Part shown: positions 20,365 to 30,135 of the stretch, in pieces
Position numbering within the stretch: the stretch's first letter is position 1
How the letters are laid out: every line of letters starts with the position of its first letter
Assembly: GCA_003427395.1 (NCBI GenBank)
Contig: BFEA01000046.1
Span: 1,780,833-1,810,971 of the forward strand
Direction of reading: 5' to 3'
DNA length: 30,139 nt
From: Chara braunii
Taxonomy: Eukaryota; Streptophyta; Charophyceae; Charales; Characeae
Position numbers and translations under genes: made by a program
The notes under the pieces: model-generated
What the model was told of the DNA's origin: nothing
Databases searched by the model: none
The model's input: only the letters and a program-made list of their open reading frames with translations

Positions 20365-20710
20365 GGTCCCGACCCGTGTCTCCTTCAAAGTCCCGTAGTC
20401 CTGGTTAAAATCCCGTAGAACCGGCCGATAGAGAGACCCATGCGTCCCAAACAAATCCCCGGACCCGTGTTTCGATCCAATTCCCGTACGTCCCCTTGTC
20501 AAAGTCCGTAATCCCGGTCAAAGCCTTGCAGTCCCGACCAAAGCCTCGTAGTCCCGACCGATAAAGTCCCTGCCAAAGTCCGGATCAAGGACGCGGAACG
20601 TGTCCTGGTCAAAGTCCTGCAGCCTATCCCGTGGTCCCTTATCAATAAGTCTCAACTGGTGTCTCGTAGTCCTTGGCCAATAAAATCCCAGCTCGTCTCC
20701 CGAACACGGC
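20365..20710. repeat. degenerate GTCCCG-rich minisatellite
   Basis: Variants of a roughly 20-bp phrase, GTCAAAGTCC(C)GTAGTCCCG, recur about a dozen times with irregular spacing between 20365 and 20710. Translations in any frame are low in information. Confidence 0.7.
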
Positions 20711-21039
20711 TCACGAACGTGCCCGGAACGAGTCCAACCACATGCCCGCCCAGAGTCATGTCCCGCTGAAGTACAGTGGCCCCGACCAACTCCTGTCAAA
20801 GTCGGTCTGTCCCAGGGGTCCTGTTGCCCCGGCGAATGTCACTACCCGCCGAGCCGTGGTCCCTGTCCACATCCCAATGTCTCTGTCTATTCGTTGGGTC
20901 GCGAGTGTGTGGGCACCCGCTGTGTGGGGCCGCACCCTCTGACAAGGCACAAAGCCGCTCATTCCTTTGCTCCCTCGCGCGAGCGCTGATGCGCGTCAGT
21001 GCGCGAGTCGCTGGCTGTGCTGTGATGAGTGCCCGTGCA

Positions 21040-21440
21040 CGTGGCCGCTTAGGACGGGGGCTGTGCGCGATTGCGTGCCCGTGTGTGCGGCCATGTAGGC
21101 TATGCGGGGGGGCTGCGCGTGGGTGTGCGCCTGTGCGTGGGGACTGCGCCCGTGAGAGTGGCCACGTAGGCTGTGGGGGGGGCTGTGCGAGGGTGTGTTC
21201 TCGTGTGAGCGACCACATAGGCTGTGCGAGGGGGCTGTGCGTGGGTGTGCGCCTGTGCGCGTGACCACATAGGTTGTGTGCGGGGGCTGCGTGCAGTTAT
21301 GCGCAAGTGCGCGCGGCCACATAGGTTGTGCGAGGGGAGCTCTCGTGCATGTGGCCACGTAGGCTGTCCGTGGGGCCTGCACGTGGTTGAGTGCCCGTGC
21401 GTGCGCCCACGTAGGCTGTGCACGGGGGTGCACCCTTGGC
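21040..21440. repeat. 52-bp minisatellite, seven units, GC-rich
   Basis: A unit with CCACRTAGGYTGTGCG, a G run and a GCGTG/TGTGCGCC stretch recurs. The CCAC box is at 21091, 21162, 21213, 21265, 21317, 21355 and 21407, mostly 52 bp apart with two indels. Because 52 is not a multiple of three and the unit lacks minus-strand stops, several long overlapping minus-strand frames (118-164 codons) appear here. They are repeat by-products, not genes. Confidence 0.9.
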
Positions 21441-22130
21441 GTGCACGTGCGTGCAAGAATCCTGACCGCGCGCTTGGCTATGGCACGCACGTGCGTCCTG
21501 CTGTTGCCCCTGGTACCCGTACGCCCTATCCCCTTTACCTCTTGCCTCCCTTGTGCGCCTCCTTCGTCGCGAGCTGCCTCCTGGCTCCTCTACGCCTTCC
21601 TTCCAAGCTCCTGTAGTGCGTCTGCAAGTACGAAAGTGGGAAGTGTCTCGATCCCGGGCCCGGTTGGGTTTATATAGTTTGTCGGACCCATCTTGGAGGG
21701 GCCTCAGCACTCGCATGCCTCGAGGTTGCTGACAAGTTTGAAGCGCCCTATTACCAGGGCTATTTCCGAGCCTAGGCACAGACCTATCTGGGGAGCCCGA
21801 AAGGTTTCCCGCCGAGGGGGCCTTTTTGTTGTGTACCGGTGTCGAAGGGTGCGGTGTCCCGATCCTCCGCTGTATGCCAGGCGTCCGCTCACTTGGCTCC
21901 GCTGTGTACCAGGCGTCCTCTCATTTTCCTCCGCTGAGTACGAAGTGCTTGCTCATGAACCTCTGCTGTCTATTGGGTAAAACATTCCACGGTGCTCTGC
22001 CCGGGATGTTCTCTGCTGAGGGACTGGTCCGGTTGATGCTCGCAGGCTAGTGGTGCGCCATTGGGTTTTGCCTAGCGGTCTTTTCACTTCTCATCTGCAC
22101 ACCAAGTCCCTATAGTTAGATCATGGGACG
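21441..22130. repeat. non-coding with a ~33-bp repeat at 21860-21975
   Basis: Three to four units of CCTCCGCTGTGTACCAGGCGTCCNCTCA-type sequence occur at about 21863, 21895, 21930 and 21959. The remainder shows no gene. Confidence 0.6.
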
Positions 22131-22879
22131 AGAGTCTAAAGAAAAGAAAAGGTGGGGGTGAAAAGAAAAGAAAAATGAAAGAGAAAAGGAAAGCAAAAAG
22201 GGAGGAAGAATTGGGGAAGAAATACCGAGATCCAGATCTGCATTTGTACCTAAGCCTTGACTGGAGGCGAGCGATGTGACAGTCCCTAGTGGTAGTACTT
22301 TTTGTTTCCCCTTCCACTTTTCTCTTAAATTCTTTAGTCGGTCGCCCTATCATTTCACGGGGGGGGGATAACGATTTGTCTTTGAACCATGATAGCGAAG
22401 TGGCGGCCCAGGCTGAACGACCTTTCGTGTTTTACTGTGGTACAGAAGCGACCTGCCGAGCGCTGCTCTGGTAGAGCCCCAAAAGGGAGCACCCGCGGCC
22501 GCTTCGGTAGGGGACCTATCACCTTCCGAGAAAGGTCATAAGCCCCCTCCTTACCATCAGACACGGGTACCCATGAGGGGTAGATCAGCGACTTCCTTTG
22601 AAAGAGGGACGCGCCCACCCGTATTCCATTATGGGACCACAATAACGAGCCTGCGGTCATTTCATACTAAAAATGAAAGGACTAGTGATTGACCACTAAG
22701 TGAGCCGCTTGTGCTATCACCGTTAAGGTTCAACTTCTCGTTCTCCCTCTTACTTTATATCTTATTTTATTATTTTCTTAATTTACAGATTGCTAGGATA
22801 GGGATTGCATCTTGCGGCGATCATATAAAGAGAGGGAAGCGAGCCTTTGGCAGATTAGGCATGAGCAGCCTCATTACGC
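22131..22879. other. purine tract and unassigned sequence
   Basis: About 22135-22210 is nearly all A and G on the plus strand (GAAAAGAAAA-type). Downstream I find short frames without motifs on both strands and a G9 run near 22360. No gene is supported. Confidence 0.5.
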
Positions 22880-23023
22880 TTGGTATTGACGAGCGGAGGA
22901 GAAAGGGCTAAGAGTAGTGGTGAGTGTGAGGCAGTCCATTTGAGTGTGCATGTACTGGGTGCTAAGGCCGGGCTATTCTGGAATCGGCGACCTGGTAACA
23001 TATACGGTCCGTCCAAGCTCACC

Positions 23024-23530
23024 ATGGTGCGCAGCAATGGGCGGTACGACTACAGGCCAAAGTACCTACTGTTTCTCTACAGGTGGGAGCGAATATCGGG
23101 GGATGGCCCTGTCCTGACGGCCATCTTGGACTACAGTCGCTGCAACCAGGAGGCAAGGCTGACGGTAAATGTAGAGGGGGGGAAACAAGAGGAAATGAGA
23201 GCGGACCAGGGGATGCAGTTGGCCATCACGAAGGCCAAAGACCGTACCGAGAGAAGGTGCAAGAGGAAGAACGGGAGCAACAACATTTGGACCGGGACAC
23301 TAACGCCGAGAGCGAAGCCAGTGACCTATTTGCGGAGATTCAGTCTTGGCCCGGGCTGGACCATTGGCGGAAGGACCACCCGTCGGCCGAGCCTATAGAG
23401 AACGTTCCAGAGGTCAATTCTAAACGATGACGGCAAGACTGAAAGCAAGGCGCAGTCACAGTTATGGGGACAGTGACGTGCGTGACGATTACACTCAAGA
23501 GTGGGAGGAGAGAGACTAAGAAGTCAACGA
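23024..23530 (+). pseudogene. unrecognised broken coding region
   Basis: An ATG at 23024 has a good start context (ACCATGG) and opens a 124-codon frame beginning MVRSNGRYDYRPKYLLFLYR. It has a composition that looks coding up to about residue 70 (QGMQLAITKAKD). The coding-like character then moves to another frame (VQEEEREQQHLDRD, SEASDLFAEIQSWPGLDHW, stop at 23428). After an ATGA overlap it moves to a third frame starting MTARLKARRSHSYGD and reading on to EEVNEFLDG-like sequence past a stop. I do not recognise the protein. The acidic, Trp-containing middle could be a retroelement Gag, and a Gag-like pseudogene lies 4 kb downstream. The last part is duplicated at 24194-24360, where the equivalent stop codon is a Ser codon, so the reading frame was once real. 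Confidence 0.45.
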
Positions 23531-23645
23531 ATTTCTAGATGGTTCATGTCGGACAATGCCCTCCCAACGGAGAGAGTGTGAGAACACGTGTTGGTGTACG
23601 GAGTAGCTATGGTTGATGTCACTCACTTGGGTTTTCGACCGTACG

Positions 23646-24010
23646 CTCGGGGGATCTTTATCTCGCCTCTCGGGCCTTTACTGAAGCGGGAACATGTCAT
23701 CGCTCCTCTGGATTCGTGTCCAACAATATAGAGTTTTGCAGGCATGCGCGTTTGGGTGTGGGAGAAAGAGCGCGTGTGAGTTTGCAGTCTCGATTGACAT
23801 CAATCGCTCTCGCTTATACACATCTAGATGTGTATAAGAGACCTCGGGGGATCTTTATCTCGCCTCTCGGGCCTTTACTGAAGCGGGAACACGTCATCGC
23901 TTCTCTGGATTCGTGTCCAACAATATAGAGTTTTGCAGGCATGCGCGTTTGGGTGTGGGAGAAAGAGCGCGTGTGAGTTTGCAGTCTCGATTGACATCAA
24001 TCGCTCTCGC
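23646..24010 (+). other. assembly artefact: 168-bp duplicated flanks around an adapter
   Basis: 23646-23813 and 23843-24010 are the same 168-bp sequence with only about two differences. They are separated by the adapter at 23813-23842. The corresponding stretch in the next tandem unit (24402-24569) occurs once, without interruption. The extra copy is therefore most simply the product of a mate-pair read kept in the assembly. Confidence 0.93.
23813..23842. other. Nextera mate-pair junction adapter (sequencing contaminant)
   Basis: The left part reads CTTATACACATCT and the right part AGATGTGTATAAGAGAC. They are the two head-to-head Tn5 mosaic-end halves of the Illumina Nextera circularisation junction, each truncated at its outer side. 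Translation gives the well-known contaminant peptide YTHLDVYKR. This is not genomic sequence. Confidence 0.98.
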
Positions 24011-24752
24011 GAGAGTCTAACTTACTACGATGGACATAGTAAGAAGTCAAAAGGCATGGGAGAAAAGAGAACAACGAGAGCAACGAGAGCTGAGGTCTTG
24101 AAGTGATTACGAGTGGGCAGTTTGAGTGATGATACGAGTCAGTGCATACGCGAGAAGCGGTGCACATGGTGGGGAGGTCAACACTTGAAGAAAACTGAAA
24201 GCAAGGCACAGTCACAGTTACGGGGACATTGACGTGCGTGACGATTACGCTCAAGAGTGGGAGGAGAGAGACTCAGAGGTCAACGAATTTCTGGATGGTT
24301 TGTGGCGGACAATGCCCTCCCAACGGAGAGAGCGTGAGAACACGTGATGGTGTACGGAGTAGCTATGGTTGACGTCACTCACCTGGGTTTTCGACCGTAC
24401 GCTCGGGGGATCTTTATCTCGCCTCTCGGGCCTTTACTGAAGCGGGAACACGTCATCGCTTCTCTGGATTCGTGTCCAACAATATAGAGTTTTGCAGGCA
24501 TGCGCGTTTGGGTGTGGGAGAAAGAGCGCGTGTGAGTTTGCAGTCTCGATTGACATCAATCGCTCTCGCGAGAGTCTGACTTACTACGATGGACATAGTA
24601 AGAAGAGGCATGGGAGAAAAGAGAACAACGAGAGCAACGAGAGCTAAGGTCTTGAAGTGATTACGAGTGGGCAGTTTGAGTGATGATACGAGTTGATGCA
24701 TACTCGAGAAGCGGTGCGCATGGTGGGGAGGTGAACACTTGAAGAAGAAGGG

Positions 24753-25030
24753 GAATTGAATAATGCTTACGACGGAAACACTCGCAAGTGGTCACTCACG
24801 TCAACGGTATCTAGATGGGTCAAGCTCACGACGGTGGGATTGAGGGGCGAGTCTCAAAGCGATCACGGGTGTGTGTGCAGTAACGAGAGGGGAACGGGGT
24901 ACAACTTACGTGTGCCTATAAGGTCGCCTATCAGATTGAAGGTGGGCATGAACACTTCGGTTGATCTTACGGCCCGACTAGACTAGCTTGTTACGAGAGG
25001 AAGACTGACCACTAGATGATGTCGAGCTAT
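24753..25030 (+). other. possible coding scrap, unrecognised
   Basis: A 75-codon plus frame (about 24759-24986) contains TRKWSLTSTVSRWVKLTTV and ends SVDLTARLD. It has no family motif and no supporting context except lying after the broken coding region. It could be chance. Confidence 0.2.
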
Positions 25031-25260
25031 AGACAGACGTCACAGTCATACGAGACAGGAACGAGAGCAGATGACATACGAGGAAGCGTGTATGCTGGCC
25101 TGCGAAGAGGTTCTATGTGAAGATCTCACGAAACTAATGTGCGCTCTATATAGAGTACGCCTCTGATTCCTTGGGAGAGCTGGCTGGAAGCAGGCTCGTC
25201 CTTCCACAGAGACGAAGGGTGACGAACATTTTAGACTCCCTCTTCTTTTCGTGATAAAGT
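25031..25260 (+). pseudogene. coding-like fragments, unrecognised
   Basis: A plus frame at about 25031-25167 reads RQEREQMTYEEACMLACEEV, then CEDLTKLMCALYRVRL and a stop. A neighbouring frame continues with YASDSLGELAGSRLVLPQ. The helical, amphipathic composition looks coding but I cannot name the protein. The 132-codon minus-strand frame over this region has no motif and is likely its antisense shadow. Confidence 0.25.
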
Positions 25261-25499
25261 GATGTCGTTGCCGTCTCTGTGAATGACCTTCTTCACTTCT
25301 TATCGCAAGAAAGAAGAAGCCTAGTACGAATGAGTGGGACTGCATACAGGCTGAGAACGAGGATTTTGGAAGTCGAAGCTGTGAAAGAGCCGCGCCAAAG
25401 CTCGTTGTGGATAACACTTTGTTTCGCCCTTCTAGTCGACTCATGCGCTGACAATCCGTAGGCTATAAGATAAAACCAATTATGAGCTCCTAAGTGAGA

Positions 25500-25890
25500 A
25501 GAGACTTGACGACACCTACATGCTTATTGTGTGTTTGACGAGAATGAAATGGGCCACCGAGGTCAGCAGCCTGCTCGTGGGTATGGTCCCCATTTTAGTG
25601 CAGCGGAAGTTGTCATGAAGAGTTTAGGTCATGTTGAGAAAGTTGTTCGTGAAGGAGCAATTAACTGGGGACTGATAGATATCAATCTCGAGATGTTAGG
25701 GGTATAGACAGAAGGAGCCAACCTTATCATCCGAAGGTACGCAAGAACAGCAAGATTGTTGACATCATCCAACCCTTCAAGTGGGTTATGGTGAATTATT
25801 TCGTGCTTTACTCCTATGGTAAAGAAAAGGAAAGTTTATGTACTAAGCAAGGGATTCAATCATATACTTCAATGCCTGGGACGGTTTGAT
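25500..25890 (+). pseudogene. coding-like fragments, unrecognised
   Basis: One frame (about 25510-25707) gives HAYCVFDENEMGHRGQQPAR, then HFSAAEVVMKSLGHVEKVVR and ends LEMLGV-stop. An overlapping frame then gives RRSQPYHPKVRKNSKIVDII and NYFVLYSYGKEKESLC, stopping near 25888. Two adjacent half-frames look like one interrupted gene. No family can be assigned. Confidence 0.25.
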
Positions 25891-27299
25891 GACGAAAATG
25901 ATGTCTGATGTTCTTGAGGAAAGCATGTTTGTCCTTCGTGAGCAGTAACGTTTGCTGCACTATTTGTTTGAGTCCTCAGGGAGTGATCATACTCTTTGAT
26001 AACCAATACTTCATCCTATCTTTATTGTCATTGCCTTTTTCTTCCTCGTTCAATTTAATCCCTAACGGTTCGATGACCAATTGTAACTGGCCCTCATGTG
26101 ATACGAAATAGCTAGAACTATCAATTAGCCTCGACTTGAAAGTGGGTACGTTGTGTCCAACCGAATGATCACTGTACATTCCGAAGTAAGCAACCATACA
26201 GAGTTATTGTAGTGACCTCGTATGTGTCATGGACTTGGACAATATGAAATGGTTAGCAGCGAACGAAGTGAGAAGTAACATGAACGAATGAGTGACGGTT
26301 GGTCTTAGTGACATCTTTGGCCTTGGTGGCAGGAAGAGTAAATGAGTGAGGTATGAATTGACAAGGAGTGCAGAGCTCGCTTGATATATCTGATGATGAC
26401 CTTAAACCAAAGTTACTTGATTTTTTTGTTTTATGCCTGTTGCAAAGAAGACACTTAAACGTTGGGCGAGAGGCCTTGATGTTTCGATCGAGTCAGTCAA
26501 ATAGGGAAAGGTTGTTCTCACGTCTTATTCAACTTGAATTCCCCAAGTAATCATTTTGCCGTCTTTGCTTACCTACTTCAGAAGATAGCACGAAAGTGTA
26601 ACTCTTTGATAAATTGTGATACAAACTGAAACCGACACGCCATAAGAAAAATGTTTTATTCATTGTGATCGTTCATTGTGCTTCAACTCGACGATCAGGG
26701 AAAGAAGTTTAGTTGAGCCCGTAACTTAAGCACGCCGATTAATGGGCAAGAAACAATGAATGTTAACGAAGGTTGATTACTTGTTGGCCGAATTTCACCC
26801 GGAAAAGGATTGACTAGCACTTACTACTTTATTTTTTCATACTGCATCTAAGACTTGAAGTACAAATCTATGAGAGATAAAAAGGAAGGATGAGAAGAAG
26901 AGGTGTGTCGAGATATGGAATCACATAGGAAAGCTCAACCTAAACATGCGGTTCGGATGGTAAAAGGGGAAACATATATCGAATATGTATACTATTTTTA
27001 TGGTCACGAAGGTAAACTACACAGTATTCGCTCGTTGCTAAAGACAGTGGAACACGCCAAAACAAGGTTCGGGTGAGCACAAAGGTGTTAAACTTTTCTT
27101 CCTAAAAACCCCGATAGCATATCAAGTTAGCAACTGTCGCGCAGACACTAAGTGACCAGTACTTGGTGATTCGTTATCGAACTTGTATTCAGTCAGCGTT
27201 TAACCAGTGTTCAGTCATCATTCAGTCGTTCGAGTTACTCAAAAGTTTTAGTCAAGGTCAATGAGCGCTCAACCCTTCTTATTTGCGCCAGAGATCGGT
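25891..27299. other. no recognisable gene
   Basis: Only short frames without motifs occur on both strands. Composition is near balanced and I see no repeats of note. Confidence 0.5.
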
Positions 27300-27314
27300 A
27301 TCAATCAGTAATCA

Positions 27315-27944
27315 ATCATTACTAGAAGACACAGGGATCGGTTTCAACATTCGACTCAACTCATGAGTACAGTTCGGTCATTCTCGGTCGAGGGGTCAAT
27401 GTTGACCAGACTTAACAAGATTGCTTCCAATGATGTTTTCCGATACCAATACATCAGTGCAGTTGATTTCAGACAGAGAGACCTATCCATTTTTATGGTT
27501 CTCAATAAATTTGCACACGGTACCATCCATGACATGAGACTCTATGTGAAGAAAGGCAAAGAGACGCATGAGCACTTTGATTCAGTTTGGATTTCGGCTG
27601 CCAAGTAGCTTGAGGACAAATAAAAAAAGTTTAACGAGAGTGGGACAAAGTTGATCTACAGCTTCGGACCCAAGCTCTATACAGACTACCTCAAACCTCT
27701 TATTCCCTTCACTCTTACAGACGACTCCTGCTGGAGTGACTTGGTGGATCTAACCAAGAGGTACATTTCTCCTGCAGAGATTGACTATAAGGCAGTGACC
27801 GAACCATTCGAGTTTCGATATTTTAGACGAGGGATCTTCTCTCAACCATATTTTTATACTCTATGGGAGAATTTTTGTCCTATGGTTGACTTTCGTATCA
27901 TGGGACGCGGTTGGAAGTGTTCGGAGCTTTCAGGCTTCAAGTGA
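27315..27944 (+). pseudogene. Gag-like retroelement pseudogene
   Basis: A single frame is open from about 27315 to 27605 (ATG at 27363) and again from 27621 to 27944. It is interrupted by two stops, at 27606 and near 27619, that sit inside obviously continuous sequence (HEHFDSVWISAAK, then LED, then KKFNESGTKLIYSFGPKLY). The arrangement of a charged KKGKETHEHFDS segment followed by LIYSFGP...DYLKPLIPFTL and SDLVDLTKRYISPAEI resembles LTR-retrotransposon capsid domains, where a conserved W/F-containing segment is followed by a loading helix. No zinc knuckle or protease follows. The class is inferred from pattern only. It might be the Gag of the same family as the plus-strand integrase at 16.8-18.3 kb. 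Confidence 0.45.
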
Positions 27945-28510
27945 CTTTACATTTAGAAGTTTCAGTCTCGGGAAGTACACAGGCATAGCCCAAGGCACAA
28001 GAGGCACACAACCAAAATGAGAGGTCAATTTTGAGACTTTAGAGGGATAAGTGAGGGTTTTTTACTAGTGTTGGCCGTGTCTATTCATCTTTACTTCCTT
28101 GAGATTATTGTGAGTTCTCTCATTCTTCCCTCATTTACCTTTGTCTTCGCTCGAGTCAGTTGGTCCTGCTTCATTTGCATGGACTCTGCTTGATGATTGT
28201 GTTCTCTAATAATCTTGTTAGAGTTCTCAAAATTAGCAAATTGGCAAAATCGGTAGTTGCATGACACGTCGGAAATACCGTTTGGGCAACTTTGCACAAT
28301 AGTGGCAATACCCAGGCCCATAGGTATGGCAGTTTGCCTCCGTGATTCAAACTTTCGAAGTCATTCGAAGTGTCTGCCCCTGCCTCACTCTGTGTTAGGC
28401 AGCTTCTCCTTGGTAAGTTTGCCCATCTCCAACTCCTCCCCCACAATTCCTCCAAGTTCTCCTCTTTTGCCATCTCGGACATCCTCCTGCGGGCAACCCC
28501 TTCAAACTCC
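27945..28510. other. no recognisable gene
   Basis: Short frames on both strands lack motifs. The minus-strand 113-codon frame at 28171-28512 shows no domain and its composition is unremarkable. Confidence 0.45.
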
Positions 28511-28532
28511 AACTCTCTCTCTCTCTCTCTCA
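28511..28532. repeat. CT microsatellite
   Basis: A short CT dinucleotide run lies just after AACTCCAACT. It has no other visible role. Confidence 0.9.
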
Positions 28533-28679
28533 GCGCAACTGCTAAAATGACAGTGCCTTCGCCCCAAACTAGACAGAAAGTTGCTCCAAAAAATTACAGC
28601 CATAATGGCATTGCCTTCTCTTCAACGTGCGTTTTTTCTGGAGGCAACAGCCAGGGGGCAAAATGCAAAGTTGACCTGG

Positions 28680-28935
28680 GCCGGCAGGGGTAAAACGAAA
28701 ATTATTAGGGCAAGTACCAGGAGATTTTGCAAAGATTGATAACAGTACCCGGCAGGGGTATTTTGCACATAATGACCTTCCCCGGTAGGGGTATTTTCCA
28801 AAGATGGTGGTGCAACCCACGGCAGGGGCATTTAGCAAAAGATATTTTCTGTCAGAGGGGTATTCCACTATACGCACAGCTTTTAGGGGCATTTTGACAT
28901 ATATCTCAACATATAGGGGTATTTTGCAACTTTTT
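28680..28935. repeat. minisatellite with GGCAGGGGTATTTTGCA units
   Basis: A phrase (GG)CAGGGG(T/C)ATTTTGCAAA recurs about seven times, near 28682, 28752, 28786, 28822, 28856, 28886 and 28914, with 28-70 bp steps. A further single copy, inverted, is at about 598-626. The 107-codon minus-strand frame here is made of the repeat (KYPCRV, KYPYRG) and is not a gene. Confidence 0.8.
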
Positions 28936-29150
28936 ATGATATTTTTTACAAGAAAAGAAAAACAAGAAAAAGAACAAAAAAGATAGACCGTCGTTATAGC
29001 AAGAAAAGGAAAAAGATGGACTGTCGTAGGTATGGATATGGTCAGACATAGTCCTTATCGAGGCCACACGGTGACCGACAAACGCCAATGTCGAACGGCG
29101 AAGGCCGCTACGGCTTGCTGTGATTCACCGGGTGTGCGGAGAGATAATCT

Positions 29151-29300
29151 CTGCGGAGTTCATTCTGAAGCCTGAAGCTGGGAGTGTAGGTGCGTGTGCG
29201 TGGGGATATCACCGCTGCGGAGTCCATCAGAAGCCTGAAGCTGGGGGAGTAGAGTAGGTGCTTGTGTCCCCTCTGCGGAGTCCGTCTGAAGCCCGATCCT
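29151..29300. repeat. ~60-bp tandem repeat, three units
   Basis: CTGCGGAGTNCNTC(T/A)GAAGCC starts at 29151, 29215 and 29273, with GAAGCTGGG in the first two units. The minus-strand 143-codon frame across it looks like repeat translation. Confidence 0.85.
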
Positions 29301-29724
29301 GCTTGCTTCTGGTTATTATGTTCCAAAGGGCACTGCGTGTGCGTGGTGCAGTGAGTTACTGTGGAGTCTTGGAGCTGGGAGAGCTGGTGCTTACTTCTGG
29401 TTGTCTTCCGAAGGCCACCGCAACCCGTGCGCAAGGAGTGGGTGTTTTCTTGCTCTTGTTGCGGCTTGCGGAGATTACAGCGCGCAAGAGACGTCGTCAT
29501 CGGTCGCGGTACTGTGTAAGTAATCGAGCGGCGAACCACTGAGGACCTGGTCGTCTTATCTGTCCCGTGATTGGTGGATCCAAGTCGTTTGTCTCCACCC
29601 TACCTCCTTATTCCGGTGTTTCTACGTCGCTGTGGTTCCCCCCCGCTTCCCCATAATCTGGCTCTTGCGTCGTCTATTCCTACCAGTAGGTTGAATCGAT
29701 CTGTCTGATGTCGTCTCGCCCTCG

Positions 29725-29834
29725 TTTCCATCTGATTCCATCCGGATTTGAACTCATGATCTGTTTGAGAGCAGTTCCCAACCCCAACATCAAACAGCAT
29801 CTACGTGTGTACCATTCAGCCATATTTGCTGGGT
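29725..29834 (-). mobile_element. probable tRNA-derived SINE or tRNA retropseudogene
   Basis: A 110-bp block is flanked by identical 11-bp direct repeats TCTCGCCCTCG (29714-29724 and 29835-29845), as left by L1-type retrotransposition. On the minus strand it has an A-box-like TGGCTGAATGG at 29822-29812 and a B-box-like GAGTTCAAATCC at 29755-29744, about 57 bp apart. That is the internal RNA polymerase III promoter layout. Between them CTGTTTGA and TCAAACAG can form an 8-bp stem. The 5' segment resembles a Ser/Leu-type tRNA head, but the acceptor stem does not pair. It ends GATGGAAA at the TSD rather than in a long A tail. Confidence 0.5.
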
Positions 29835-29845
29835 TCTCGCCCTCG

Positions 29846-30081
29846 CTCTATTCTATCTCTATTGCATCTTTCTCGCCTTCTTGACCTTGCTGCGCTGCTT
29901 TCTCGATCTCGACTCGGGTTCTCTTCGTCTTTGTCTCCCTCGTCTCTTTTAATCTTTGTCCCGAGCTTCTTGATCGTTCTTCTTTGGAATTAGGGGTAGG
30001 ATGCCGCGTGGTGGATGGGAATGGCGGAAGACCAAGCTCAGTGGGGTGTAATGGTAATTGGACCTGAGGAGCGGGGTCGGC
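29846..30081. other. no recognisable gene
   Basis: Pyrimidine-rich sequence with a 62-codon hydrophobic and serine-rich frame at 29805-29993. I see no motif. Confidence 0.4.
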
Positions 30082-30097
30082 TGTGTGCGTGTGCGCG

Positions 30098-30135
<38 letters not shown>

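Larger units (their letters stand above)
23438..24752 (+). repeat. tandem duplication, ~560-bp unit, two copies
   Basis: Unit 1 (23438-24193) and unit 2 (24194-24752) both start ACTGAAAGCAAGG and end GGTGGGGAGGTNAACACTTGAAGA, at high identity. Unit 1 is 756 bp only because it contains the adapter artefact (196 extra bases); without that it is about 560 bp, like unit 2. Part of the protein-like frame described at 23024 lies at the start of each unit. Confidence 0.93.

Noticed and set aside
20776-21779. Several 118-164 codon frames on both strands
   Set aside because: The minus-strand ones come from the 52-bp minisatellite with no stop in its unit; they show no domains and overlap one another in different frames.
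23716-23928. 70-codon frame containing YTHLDVYKR
   Set aside because: It is a translation across the Nextera adapter, not a protein of the organism.
25046-25444. 132-codon minus-strand frame
   Set aside because: It has no motif and the plus strand looks more coding-like in part; it is likely a shadow.
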